A stretch of DNA of 64,000 bases from Plectrocnemia conspersa (GCA_009617715.1 VTFK01000111.1:682001-746000); one strand, 5' to 3'; positions 47,470 through 59,474 are shown, numbered from the stretch's first letter. Notes: generated by a model not told the origin, from the sequence alone. Numbers and translations: made by a program.

Positions 47470-48260
47470 GACCACTGACTGGCCAATTTTTGCCCCCCCT
47501 CTTCACTCCTTAAAAAATTTGAAATGATGCTTTCTGAAAAATTCATTGCCATATTTTTTTATGTAAATGGTTTAATTGAATTGATATTAAATTGAAAAAT
47601 CATCTACAATATATGTATTATACAAACATATAATTATTTCTTTATATGTAAAAACAATCTTCACATTTGTATATAAATATAATATTCACTAAAAGCTAAC
47701 TTCATAAGAATGTCGAAATATATTTTTGGCGAAACATCGATACGAAAAAAATAACGAAACGCATAGTAACAATATATAAAAATAATAATTAATTATTAAT
47801 CAAATTTAAATATCAATAAAATGACCATTGACATGGCAATTTTTGCCCCCCCCCCTCTCCCCCTCCCTCACCCCTTGAAGAATTCTAAATGACGTCCCTG
47901 TCAAGATTTAATAAAATGTTTACTGAAAAATTCTTTGCCCTAATATTTTAATACATGTAAATATTTTTTATGTAAACGGTATTATTGAATACATATTATA
48001 TTAAAAAATCATCTACTTTATAAATAAAAATAATTATTTCTTTATATATGAATACAAGCTTTACATTTGTGTATAAATATATTATTCTCATGAGGATGCC
48101 GAAATATATTTTTGGCGAAACGTCGAAACGAAAAAAATAACAAAACGCAGAGTAACAATATATAAAAATAATCATTAATACTAGTAAATCTACTGTTATT
48201 TTTACTAGTTGCTTCACCTGAAGATGCCGAAATTTATTTTTGACGAAACGTCGGAAAGAA
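47470..48260 (+). repeat. Tandem duplication with hammerhead-like motifs
   Basis: Two related units of about 350 bp (about 47470-47810 and 47815-48175). Each begins TGACCA, TGGCAATTTTTGCCCCCC and ends with AATATATTTTTGGCGAAAC, CGAAAAAAATAACAAAACGC, AACAATATATAAAAATAAT. A third copy of the terminal motif follows at 48217-48254. The motif GATGCC, AT-rich loop, GGCGAAACGTC forms a short GCC/GGC stem flanked by CTGAAGA-like and GAAAC, recalling the hammerhead core. The third copy has CTGAAGA and the second ATGAGGA instead of CTGATGA. Confidence 0.6.
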
Positions 48261-48269
48261 AAATTAAAA

Positions 48270-48750
48270 AAATAGTTAAAAACATTTTTAAAAAAGTCTG
48301 TAAAGTTGCGCTTTAATTGAAATAAAAATGATATATTGGCTTTCAACAAAATTGCTATTTATTAAGGCAAAATAAAAATATAATAAACATTTTAATTAAC
48401 ACGAAAATTGTAAATATATAAAAATTTATCTATGGACCATAAAATTTTCTCGCGGACTCCCGGAATTTTCTTCTAATATAAAATAATTACAGTTTTACTT
48501 TGCTAGTATTATTTTGTAGTATTAATTAATATAAATTAAATTTTTATATTTCTTTATTATTTTTTATTATTTTTTGGTTCTTATCTAATAAAAATTTATG
48601 TTTAATTTAAGTCCAAAGTTTAGAATTACGATAGCGATATATTATAATAATCAGTGTTCCAAAATGTAAATAACATAATTTTGTTGATAAGATTTTATTA
48701 GTAAAATTCTTTCATCTTTAATTTCTATAATATCAGTATTAATTATTAGC
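48270..48750. other. AT-rich spacer
   Basis: Nothing recognised. Confidence 0.5.
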
Positions 48751-49070
48751 TTGTGTCTCTTATTAACTGGTTGTTTTATTCACGTTTACTTTTTCTGCTA
48801 GGAAAACCGCCTTATGTATATCGAATCGATTTTCCAACAATTAATTTGTTTCGCGTGGCCATTACCGTTATTAAAGCGATCCTATCTGGATCGTACACAC
48901 ATTTTTTCCCGTCGATGTGTGTACGCGAAACAATTTTTTTACACGTGATGTCAAAAATCTAGAGGTCTAAATTAATGATCGCCATAAATCACGTGAAAAT
49001 TCGTAACGTAAGCCGTACAATTACGGTGTGAATTTAAATTTTTCACGTGTGGAATGCCGTTTTGCGTTTG
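48750..49070. promoter_or_regulatory. Mid-GC island
   Basis: Includes TTCGCGTGGCCATTACCGTT, GTACACACATTTTTTCCCGTCG and CACGTGATG/CACGTGAAA words. Short frames on both strands without domains. Confidence 0.27.
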
Positions 49071-49810
49071 ACGTGTATATTTTATTTTCTTTATATAAAC
49101 ATATTTTCTTTCCACAAAAAAACTTGTATAATATAAATATTTATAATGTCCGATTTGCATAACGGGCGTATTTGGTATTTAAATTGGATGAAAATATAGT
49201 TTAAAGAATTTTCACGGCGCGAGTTTGTTAGTCGTTGACTTAACTTTTGATAAGATCTTATACATACATTTACATTTTCTGCAAAATACATTTAAAGGTA
49301 AAAATATGATTATTTATCTTTATGTTTATTAAATAGTAATAATTTTTTTATTGTCACATTGAACAGCTTGTAAATATAATATTATATACAGACTATAAAT
49401 ATAAAATTATATATCCATTACATAATATAAATCTAAATAAGACCTTTGCAATTTTTTTTAACAAACATGAATTACCTTAACAAAAAAAAATTAAACCATC
49501 CGTTACCAATAAGCACTAAACATTGTACAATATACACAATTTCCTTCATTATTGTTTATAGAAAGCCACCTAAGATTCATCATATTCTTGCTGCCTTATA
49601 TGAAGCATATATTGTCTGCTACAATATTTTTAATAACACCGAAGTCCAAAATTAAGCGGAGAGTCTCATTTCGATAAAACTTTTACTACTTAAATGCTAC
49701 TGAGAATACTACTAAATTACCTGATAAAATAATTTTGATCAACCTGCATTCGACACTGTCGCCCGACACTGACACACAAATTATATCTGTATAATTAATA
49801 AAAATAATAG
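49071..49810. other. AT-rich stretch
   Basis: Nothing recognised; short frames have AT-rich codon content only. Confidence 0.48.
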
Positions 49811-49814
49811 CCAA

Positions 49815-49890
49815 AACCGCCGAGAGCAATGATTCCGGATTCTGGAAAAGCAATGATTATGGGCCTGTGAAAAAGTTTTTTTTTAAAAAC
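49815..49890 (+). mobile_element. Dispersed family A 5' fragment
   Basis: CCGCCGAGAGCAATGATTCC followed by AGCAATGATTATGGGCCTGT corresponds to the family A start, here shortened and internally rearranged. Confidence 0.5.
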
Positions 49891-50163
49891 ACCGTAACAT
49901 CTTAAGGGTTAAATTTTAAGCAATATTTTATATGCAAATATTATTTTTATAATATATAATCAGTAGTGTCTAAATATTTTGTCAACTTTTTCTTCAAAAA
50001 AGTTTTTTTTTGCTTTGTCTGACTTTGCATAAAGGTCGGCTTATCGGACTTGAAGGACCAGCGAAACACTTACTATTTAAATAATTTATTTCGTTTTTGT
50101 AAATGTGATAATTACAAATAGGTTTATTCCGAATTCGAGCTTCTCAAACGCAATTCTTATAAG

Positions 50164-50760
50164 CAGGGCCACCGAGAGCAAACCCAAGCCCTAAGAAAAC
50201 AATGATTCCGGGCCTTATGACAAAAATGACATTTTATATATTTTATTTTATCGTAATAAAATTTCTTGAATAAATAATAATATGTACCATTTTTATGCTA
50301 CAAATAAATATAAAAATTATCATAATTTATGCAAAAATATTTTTATTAGGCATTCAAAATTATTAAAAATATTTACTCCTAATATTAGTCGTGTTTTCTT
50401 TGCGGCTCAGTGTTGCCATATAGTGAATTTCCAGTCCAGATCAAAAGCAATAAAATAGTGCCTTCGTGGTGAAAACGTTCGATTATTAAGCATTTTTTAT
50501 AAAGTAAGAATCGAATAAAGCACATCTAAATCGAATTTTGCCCAATAGGAGAGCAACAAAACAATTATCCCTTCTCAGAAGTCAAAAATACACGTCAAAA
50601 GCAATAAAATTGTGCCGTCACTGCGACGGTGACGGCACGATTTTATTGCTTTTGACGGGAAGTTTTGCCTTCTGAGAAGTGATAATTTGCATGATTTGCA
50701 CTCTCTTATTGACCAAAATTCGGTTTGAAAATACTTTGATTAGCACTCTTATATTATTAG
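50164..50760 (+). mobile_element. Dispersed family A copy ending in a fold-back
   Basis: Starts CAGGGCCACCGAGAGCAAAC. It continues with ACAATGATTCCGGGCCTTAT, GCGGCTCAGTGTTGCCATAT and one monomer, then reverses orientation at about 50622. The last ~140 bp are the inverse of the preceding monomer. Confidence 0.65.
50565..50682. repeat. Head-to-head inverted monomers (long hairpin)
   Basis: ACGTCAAAAGCAATAAAATT, then GTGCCGTCAC (50592-50621), faces GTGACGGCACGATTTTATTG, then CTTTTGACG (50630-50658). Pairing continues less perfectly into CTTCTCAGAAG / CTTCTGAGAAG on the two sides, giving arms over 50 bp. Confidence 0.8.
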
Positions 50761-50969
50761 ATGTCCATAGTAATATCGATAAGGATAGCTATTATATTTT
50801 TAAAACATAGTATAATATCGAAATACAGACAAACTGTGAGACAGTATGTGAGATGCGACATTTGTCTATACATATTCTTCCGCTTATTTTCCTCTGAGTT
50901 GGCTTAGTTTGTATTTTGGATTAGACCCGACGAAAGTTCTAAGACGATAATTAGTTTTAGAATTTTCAT

Positions 50970-51125
50970 TAGGTTGGGTTTGGGTTTGAACAGCAAATGG
51001 ACGTTTCGCAACTATCAAATTGAGTTTCATAGATATTTTAGAGCAGCATATTAGCGCCTATTAGTTAAAATATATTTTCTCTAGTATAAATATTTATTTA
51101 CTGGTGAAAATGTATTTGGATTATG
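50970..51125 (+). repeat. Dispersed family B copy
   Basis: GGTTTGGGTTTGAACAGCAA, ATGGACGTTTCGCAACTATC, TTTTAGAGCAGCATATTAG and TTTACTGGTGAAAATGTATT, in the same order as at 8160. Confidence 0.62.
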
Positions 51126-52190
51126 AATTTTTTATCTTGATGATCGTTTAATGAAATTTTAATTATTAGAAGGCATTGCTTTTTTTTTTAAGGGACAGCA
51201 AAAATTCAGTAGCATTAGAGAGTCCTATTATTTTTTTCTGTATATTTTTGAATGACTTAAAATCTAGACATCTCTTCGTCATAAGCTAATTCTCTTAATC
51301 TTGCTCTCTTATCTACCTAAAAGTCTAATAAGCCTAGACATTCAAAGTTATTGTAAATATTTAACAGATTTAACAAGACCTAACCATGCTAAAGATCTTA
51401 TACATAAATCAAAGTTTTTTGATTCATAAAATGATTTTCAGAAGATAAACATTACTTATACTTTTTCAAGCAATATTTTTTACCTCTTTTTTTAGGTAGC
51501 CATAATATTTCGAGAACTCATCATTAAATTACAGTGTCTAATAGATTTTTTCTAGCGATTCTGGGAAGCCTTGAGACGATTGGTCACCTTGTCGCGTCAA
51601 AAGTCATCAGGTCACCTTTCCATACAGTAAAAAACTAACTTCGATTGTCCGTATTGATATTAATTTTAAGATTTTTTACGTAAAGCGGTAGCCGTGACCT
51701 CATTGAAAACGACACAAAAACGGATCCGGATGACGCAAATTCCGACGCCACTTTTCGACCGACAATAGTTCTTTGAAAATGCTACACGGTCACGTGATCG
51801 TGAAGAATTCCACTATGGAGGCTATTCTAAGAATATATGAATCGTTGCAGAATAAAAATAATATCTATCAATTAAAACGATTGCTAATTCTATTAAGATT
51901 GATGGACACTTGACGTCTAAATTTTACAAAATTTTCCTGCGCCTTCATAGCAATAATTATTCTTCTATGTGTTTCTTCCCTCGGTTTCGTGTGTGTTTTT
52001 TTATGTTCTTCCACACACGCCAGAGTCCAAAGACCGGCGGTACCTCTAATGTTTTATTAGATGACCTTATCTGACAGCCGGTATCAAAAATATAATTACT
52101 CACCAGTGAGTTTGACAGCCGAGCCGTAAACTCTATTCATAGTGTGTACACACGAGCACGAATATCGACGTGAAATATTACGGTAACAAC
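51126..52190. promoter_or_regulatory. Mid-GC region, candidate regulatory part 51540-52180
   Basis: AT-rich up to 51540. It is then richer in GC (AGCGGTAGCCGTGACCTCAT; CAAAAACGGATCCGGATGAC; GTCACGTGATCGTGAAG; GAGCCGTAAACTCTATTC). No open frame of length. Candidate regulatory DNA by composition only. Confidence 0.25.
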
Positions 52191-52905
52191 TACTTTTTTA
52201 CATTTTTTATTTTTTCATTCTGATAATCAACAATATATGATTTTGATTCAATAGTTAGTTCGTAAGTATTTTAATTAATGGGGCTTGTTGTGAAATATAA
52301 AATCAGGCAATGAGAAAATGAGCTTTGAAAGCAATAAATTTCTCATTTAATATATTGACATATAGAGATATAAAAAATGGCATTAAATTAATCATAAAAA
52401 AAACACCTAATGTCAATATGCTAATATTTTTTAAGAATATGTAAAGTAAACATATTCTAGTATAAGTTTTAATTATGGAAAAATTTCCAAATAAATAATT
52501 ATTGATCTCAAATTTATAAAGCTACAAAAATATATGCTGATTTTATAATGCAAAAATATATAAAAATTACATTTCTACAATGTGTAATATTTTAATTAAC
52601 ACCAACATTTCTAAAATAATATTTTTTTATTTAATTTACTAGATATTTTTATTGCATTGATATCAGTGATTTTAATATAGTTATAAAAATAAATTGTTTT
52701 ACAATCAACACAGATTTTGAGACTCACTGATATACTAGTGTTATTCGTCGAGAGCGAAATTTATTGCAATTTTCCATTTCATTATACCATAGTCTTTTTT
52801 TTTTTCTTTCGCCAATTTATGCTTACCATTGATATATTTATGGCAAAAAAACATTAACTTTAAAAGCATTATTATTTAAATAAAACTGTTTTATATATTT
52901 TTGCA
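52191..52905. other. AT-rich spacer
   Basis: Nothing recognised. Confidence 0.5.
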
Positions 52906-53190
52906 GCTTTAATTTTTTTCATAGCTTCAATGTCAATGTTATCGGATTCGTTCGGGCTTTCGGTATTTGCGTCGTTCTTTTAATGTGCTCGTGTGTGTGT
53001 GAGTAAATTGTAGGTGTCGCTCTCCTACAGGGTGTTCATAAAATGGTAGGTGGGCCAATGAAGAATCGTGTACGAGTATTCTCGCTGGGTTGATTGGTGC
53101 CGGGCTCCGAAAGCCACCTCACGAAGGCTTGCCTCACGATTGAACTTGTACCTACGCTATCAGTCACTGAAATCTAACCAGGGGTTCTAA
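52906..53190. promoter_or_regulatory. GC-rich island
   Basis: Includes GTGCTCGTGTGTGTGTGAGT, GTGCCGGGCTCCGAAAGCCA and CTCCTACAGGGTGTTC. I checked the last word for mir-10-family resemblance; it does not fit. Confidence 0.27.
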
Positions 53191-54800
53191 AACCGTCACA
53201 TATAAATACATTGATAGACTATAAACATGTACTCTCATTGATTCTCTTCAACCAAAAAAATAACATTTGCATTCCGAAACGTCTTCAAGAATCACGATCG
53301 CGTCCTTTTTTGATCATTGTTAGGGCTAGGGACTCGCCTATAGCATCTTAGGGGATCTTATTCTTGAAAATCTGTTATTAGACAAAGCCTAAAAAATTAG
53401 ACAAAGCCCTCGTTACGAAGTCTCATGTAGCATTTCATCACAAATTTGCTAAGGAGCTGGATGGTACGAGCGATGGGAAAATCTGAGAGAATTATGGTCT
53501 TAACCTATGCCTACATATTTTTAAGTGCCTCATAATATAGACGTTATATCAAAAAAACAATATATTAAAACAGTTTTACTTTCACTGTGTCTATAATATA
53601 TTATGAGAATTTCATCATCACTTAAATCAAAATTTTTAAGCAATGAAGCTATGAAATAAAAATTAACATATCTCCTACTAAGGTTCATCCCTAATCTTGC
53701 CACCAGTGGAGCTCACGCCAAATCAGACGAACCTAGACCTTCCAAGTACAGAGAAAATCAACCTTTCTACTTCGAATAATATATTTAATCACTCAGAGTC
53801 ATAAAGTTTTTTTGAGCTTTAAAACGTCTTTCCATGACATGAATTTATATGACTAAAATTTCGGAATTCTAAAGAAAAAATACATATATTATAATTAAAA
53901 CCTAAAAGCTTATGATAATGAAATAAAAAGGTTCTAAAATCATTAAATTTGTTCATTTTCTGCATAAAATGTTATTATATTAATAAACTAGGAAGCTTGA
54001 AGTTTATTTTATTCAACCATCAAAGACAAGAGGCTATATGAGTTAAAGTCGAAGTGGCAAAAGACCGATGGCAAAAAGGCTCAATATAATAATCACCAAA
54101 AATTGCAATACATGAACAATGAGAATTATTTAACAATATAAAAAAAAAAATAATCACTGATACAAGCGTAGTTTAAAGATTTTCACACATTTTAAAAAAT
54201 TGTTTGTATTTATTATTTTATAACAAAAAAAAATGTTTAGATTGAGATATTGTCGATTTGGTAAAAGCACTAATTGAATACAATTTTTCAAAAATTCTAA
54301 TTAAGAAGCAAAGTTCTAGGTTAAGTGGCAGCAAGTTTTATGGTAGCGATCTGCTTTATGTATAATACGATTAGAGAAAGGGGAGGAGATCAACTTCCAT
54401 ACTTTTTACTGATCTAGGTATATATTATTTGTCCATTTGTTTAACCCTTCATTTCATGTTATTTTTTTTTATCCTCAAAAAAATATTAAAGATTGAACAT
54501 TAATCTATATAATTAGATATATATCATAAAAAAAAAAATTATCGATTGAAAATCAAATTCGAACTATTTTTAAATTTGCCTTTTGTTGCAAATTTTCAAC
54601 ACCATGAAACGAAGGATTATCAAAATGATTTTGTTTATAAATAAATAAGTTTGATTATGATTCAATTATAGTTTCGCTACCTCCTTGCTCAGAGACAATA
54701 TCTTAGGATACACTTTTAGGTATGTGTGTCAGCACAATAGATCACGTTAAGACGTTAATCGCATTTGGAAGAAACTCTATTATTGCAAAATAGAACACAT
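53191..54800. other. AT-rich stretch with small repeats
   Basis: 53275-53290 has CCGAAACGTCTTC, related to the CGAAACGTCG word at 16.05 and 48 kb. 53700-53730 has CAGTGGAGCTCACGCCAAAT, as at 17.1 and 39.5 kb. No genes recognised. Confidence 0.42.
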
Positions 54801-54805
54801 TTAGA

Positions 54806-54836
54806 CAGTGGCGTAACTAGAATTTGTGCCTACCCT
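54806..54836 (+). mobile_element. Solitary left end of hAT-like MITE
   Basis: CAGTGGCGTAACTAGAATTT matches the left terminus at 29468. Cut off by the following family A copy. Confidence 0.5.
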
Positions 54837-54847
54837 TAACAACACAC

Positions 54848-55229
54848 ACGATAATTTTTTATTGCTTTTGACGTGGATTTTTGACTTCTGAGAAGGGATA
54901 ATTGTTTTTTGCGCACTGGGAAAAATTCGGTTTAGATGTGCTTTATTCGATTCTCACTTCATAAAAAGTCTTAATATAAACGCTTAATGAAATTCACTAC
55001 ATGGCAACACTGAGCAGTAAAGAAAACACGACTAAATATCAGGTAAATATTATGAGTAAATATTTATAATAATTTTTAATGCCTAGTTAAAATTTATTAA
55101 AAATATTTACTAAAGGTCAACTCGTACCTACTGTTATTTATTCAAGAAATTATATTATAATGTTAAAAATACATAAAATAATATTTTTGTTTGAGGTCTG
55201 GAATCATTGTTTTCCCAGAGCTTGGGTCC
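54848..55229 (-). mobile_element. Dispersed family A copy
   Basis: Minus-strand landmarks in order: TTATTGCTTTTGACGTGG, CTTCTGAGAAGGGATAATTG, AATTCGGTTTAGATGTGC, ATGGCAACACTGAGC, GGAATCATTGTTTTCCCAGA. The outer terminus CAGGGCC is lost. Confidence 0.62.
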
Positions 55230-55379
55230 AGTTAACATTTTTATCAATCAATTAAATGTTGAACAAATGTATCAAATAGCACATTTTTTTCTAAAGAAAA
55301 ACTACTATTTGTAACTATAAGTTAATAACTTACCAAGAAATATTTTTCGATTAAAAATCTGTTAAATGTTGAGAAGCGA

Positions 55380-55800
55380 CATCGCATGGCCGATTTTCAT
55401 ATAAAACGATAATAGCTTCACGAAATTGAAGAAAGGCTCGCGTGAGCAATTAGCCTACGGCGGCGGCGCGCGCCACAGTTTGGCGTTCCGCGGCTCCGCG
55501 GATAAAGAATGTTCGATATTTGAATTTGAATGGAGGCCCCTCCCACGAGTCACGCGAGCCGCGGCACCATTTTCATATTCCCTGGACTGCAGGGCGAACA
55601 CAAAACGTACAACCAACCAATCGTGGATATTCACACACGCAAATGCAATATAATAATAATTGTAATCATATTTATGTAGAGGAACACATTTTTACTGTGA
55701 GCGAATTAAACGCGCGGCGGAACACGTGTAATTGTCTGAAAAGTGCAGATATGACGTGATATATGCTGTAGCCGTCACACGCGTGTGATGAACGTCATGT
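55380..55800. promoter_or_regulatory. GC-rich island with CpG-dense core
   Basis: The core GCCTACGGCGGCGGCGCGCG at 55452-55471 is among the most CG-dense DNA in the window. Two same-strand overlapping frames (75 and 79 codons) lack domains. Candidate promoter or regulatory element. Confidence 0.32.
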
Positions 55801-56450
55801 AATTGTGTATGGTGAGATTTTGATTTAATTAAATATTAAGATTTGATTTTATTCAACATATTTAAAATAAAAAAATATTCTGAACATTATTTCAGCAAAA
55901 AAAACATTATGACTTTAATCACCTCGACCGCTTTTAAATCCGTTTGAGGGGTTAGGTAAGAGGGGGGGGGGTGCAACATTTTATAACATAATTAGCTCAC
56001 TATTAGAGATTTTTTTATACAATGCATGTATGACCCAGAGAAAAAGATAAGGAAAATCTAGGAAAACCTAATTTATAAAAATCATAAATTCTGATATTTC
56101 AATCAAAATAAAAACAATGAAAAAAACATTTGGGATTTGCTTATTTTATATTATTTGATTATCACTGATCTATCGTACTAAATTTTTTTTTTTAGTAGAT
56201 TCAGTAATATATAAAGAATTATTTTGTAGACAGGTTTATGCCATAATTTATATTAGCAAAGTTGTTTTTAGAATTCTTACGGCTAATCATGACATAATTT
56301 TAAATATTTCTATATCCAATATGTACATCCTAGCTCAATTTTAATTAAGCAATATGATATTAATCCGTGAGCTTAGGAAAATCTAGAAAAAAATTATTTG
56401 TTTTGATCGATTTGAATAATAAATATAATAATAATCTATCAAGCACGATA
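55801..56450. other. AT-rich spacer with G10 run
   Basis: A run of ten G lies at 55962-55971. Otherwise AT-rich. Confidence 0.48.
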
Positions 56451-56510
56451 AAAGATATAGGTTCATGTGAGATTTGAACCCATGTTTTTTTATGTATTAG
56501 TCTGGTTGAA
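56440..56510 (-). mobile_element. SINE head fragment, inverted
   Basis: On the minus strand it reads ATGGGTTCAAATCTCACATG, a B-box-like word, followed by GAACCTATATCTTTTATCG. Only the head region is recognisable. Confidence 0.35.
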
Positions 56511-56855
56511 CATAAATATACTAGTTAGTAAAAATTAGCTATTAAGCTAAATAATAAAATAGTACACATAAAGAAGCAAACTATGTTTCGGTATCTGTAT
56601 TTTTTTCTTTAATTAATTTGTCTATATTGTCAAAAAAGTTATGCAAGAAATGTAATAAATTAAATTTCAACTTGCCGATCAAGTGTATTCGTGACGCCTA
56701 GATTAGGACGCATTAGATAAATGCAATTTTTAAATATACTATGAACAAGACCAGTCGATATCTTTACACATATAAATAAATACCATATTTTATTTACTAG
56801 TAGATTGTGTTACTCAAAACATATAGTTTTTACCTATTTTAAAAATCGTATATAA
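56511..56855. other. AT-rich spacer
   Basis: Nothing recognised. Confidence 0.5.
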
Positions 56856-56905
56856 TGGTGTATCTGGTGGTAACTTCCATCTGGAAGTTACCACCAGATA
56901 CACCA
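56856..56905. repeat. 24-bp perfect inverted repeat, 2-nt spacer
   Basis: Left arm 56856-56879 (starts TGGTGTATCTGGTGG) and right arm 56882-56905 are exact reverse complements around TC. The arms are GC-richer than the flanks. Too perfect and too tight to be an old MITE with an interior. Confidence 0.92.
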
Positions 56906-57160
56906 AAAATTAAAAGCGCAACCTAACGGTAAATAGTCTAGACTCGATGATATTATTTTTATTTTTCATTAGATTTTTTTCTTAAAATTTACACATCTTT
57001 AATTATTTTTATGAATATTTAAGTAATGTATTATTGAAAAATCAACAATTTTATTAAATATATAAAACATAATTTTTCGAGTTTTCAAATCCCTGCATCA
57101 GAACCGTCCACTGTTTTTATTTACATTCCTAAGCTGAGTGAATTAACTAAACAATATTAA
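56906..57160. other. AT-rich spacer
   Basis: Nothing recognised. Confidence 0.5.
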
Positions 57161-57345
57161 AATAGACGTTTCGCAACTGTCAAATTTAGTTTCAACGTCA
57201 GTTGGGCGACACATCACCAGTTATGCTAAAATGTTCCGAATGTAAGTAGCTTTAACAAAACAGTTTAACTGATTATAAATTATTTTTTCAATACATTTTT
57301 ACTGGCCATGATAGTGAAATTATATTTCTACATATAAAGACGGTT
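57160..57345 (+). repeat. Dispersed family B fragment
   Basis: Starts AATAGACGTTTCGCAACTGT, then CAAATTTAGTTTC, with the AATACATTTTTACTGGCCAT block after it. Confidence 0.5.
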
Positions 57346-57816
57346 GATAGCGTTATTTAGTTTGAAAAATATCTATGATGTGAAATATTTTTAGTAGATA
57401 AAAAGCAATCTGATTTAGCCTCAAGTAGTCGTATTCGAAGATAAAAAATCAAAAGCACCTCAATATATAGCGTACTGACGACACTTCTTTTCGGAATACA
57501 CTTCCATTCAAATATTATATTTGATACTCCCATATTTTTCACTTTACACGAGAGTTAATATCAACTTGTACGAGGAAACAGCCGCTTTATATTTTCCCGT
57601 CAGACTAGATCAAGCTACAATGTCTAAAATTCAACAATTTAATCTGATTTTTGAAGAAAACACACTGCAAACAACGTATGTGATATTTTAGAATTTAACA
57701 CGATAAATAAAAAATTAGCCCGCAACAGTTTATTGCCTTCTAAACACAATACGCCGTGATATTAAATTTCTCAGCTGATATTTTTTATAAAAATTTTCAT
57801 TTACCCTTTGAGCGGT
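57346..57816. other. Mixed spacer
   Basis: Nothing recognised; the 61-codon minus frame has no domain. Confidence 0.45.
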
Positions 57817-57838
57817 ATCGCCGTACATGTACGGCGAT
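57817..57838. repeat. 22-bp perfect palindrome
   Basis: ATCGCCGTACA followed directly by its reverse complement TGTACGGCGAT. Could be a dimeric protein-binding site or chance; no context supports either. Confidence 0.85.
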
Positions 57839-58140
57839 CGATCTTCTCCTCTTTAAAGTACTCCAAATATTTATATATTTATATATATAATTGTTTATTT
57901 TTTTTAGATTTGAATATATTAAATATATTAAAAATGTGTGGACTGAAACGAGTGGACGAGTGCGTTGATGTAAAATCTGCTCTCTCTGCCATTATTTTGG
58001 ATGCAGGATTCAGTAGAATCTATTGATTCTGAAGTATTTCAGAGTCAATGACCCTTAAACAATATTTTTTCAAGACTATTTGGTTTGTCAAGTTATATGA
58101 ATGCTACAAAGATTAAAGTTGCACACTTTGATTCGTATAA
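57839..58140. other. Mixed spacer
   Basis: The 72-codon frame at 57808-58026 starts in the palindrome and shows no domain. Confidence 0.45.
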
Positions 58141-58600
58141 TGCGTTTATTTCCACTGAAAGTCAATGTCGAATCTTTTGATTGTTATTACAATTTTACCA
58201 CACAAACCCAAACTTCAAGGTCATGAAAAATAACCACAATTAAAGCGGCAATTACCATTCGTTTCCAACATGGTCCAATCTCTTAACCACGAACCGTTAA
58301 AAAGTAACCGGCGGCGTGTGCATCCACGAATCTGATCAGATTGCGGCCATTGTTTCGAGCTATTCGGCATTTATTGTTTGTTGCCGGTGGCCGGCAATTC
58401 GAAGCTAATGGCTTTTATTATTCATGCGATGCCAGAAGGTCGATACTGGTTCGGAAAATTAAAGGCACGACATGGCCCAGTGGTGTGCGTCAGGCACGAA
58501 CCGTCGACTTTTTACATTTTGTGTGTGTAACAACTTTTATACATAGTATGCCGCGATCGTGACGCGATATCACACAAACTATATAATATGGCACAGTGTG
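58140..58600. promoter_or_regulatory. GC-rich island
   Basis: Includes AGTAACCGGCGGCGTGTGCA and TTGCCGGTGGCCGGCAATTC, the latter a partial palindrome. No coding signature. Candidate regulatory DNA. Confidence 0.3.
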
Positions 58601-59474
58601 TAGGGGTAACCAAACAATGCGTCTTACAAATTTATATTTATGGATTGTGAGCAAAGCAAAGAAATACAATGGAAATGGCGAGAACTTTTTCAAAGAAATG
58701 TTACTCAGACTTTTTTGCCATATTTAATCATCGATTTTCAACTAAATAAAAGTCTTTAATTTGTAAATTATTGTTCATTTTATTGCTTTCTGAACCATAT
58801 AAAATATAACACATAATTGAGAGCAAATATCTAACGAATGTAAATGAGTAGCAGTAAATTTAGATATTTGATCTGATTGACGAAAAGAGAAGACAAAAAA
58901 TAACAAGGAATCAACAACAACCCCAGCTGAATTATATACGTTTTATATTTTGTAGATACATAACAATGTGTCCACCACATTTATTTATTTATTAGTATTT
59001 TCCTTGTAGAAAAATCAACCAAAACTACTCAAAAGTAATAATAAAACTTACTATAATAAATATTTTTTGTCTAAAATAAGTTACTTAATCTTTTTAAACA
59101 TATATTATTTTTACAAATATTTAGATATAATTCGGGCCTGCCAAGAGGAAGGAGGGGAGGGGGGCAAATTCCTGGAGCCCTTTCTTCTTGAGGAGCATAA
59201 AAAATCATAGCAAGAATATATTTATAAAAAGGTAAAAATCGACCTCAAATAATAAATTTGAACTAAACTACAGTTGTTTGAGATGTACCAGGTATAAGTT
59301 CTTTCAGCCTTTTTTTTACACATTATACAATAAATAAAATAAGCAGAACATTGCCTTCAAAAGCACCTACTTTTTCGGTAATGCTTTTATAGTAAACATT
59401 ATTATTCAAAGGAACAGATTGTAATTTTTTGACGAAAAATTAGATCGAATACCTAAGGAAGAAATAAAGACAAA
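58601..59474. other. AT-rich stretch
   Basis: A G-rich patch at 59140-59175 (GAGGAAGGAGGGGAGGGGGG) is the only notable element. Confidence 0.45.

Noticed and set aside
53015..53040. CTACAGGGTGTTC considered as a mir-10/mir-993-like microRNA
   Set aside because: Reverse complement does not match the mir-10 family beyond a few bases and there is no adjacent hairpin. I found no other mir-10-like word in the window by eye.
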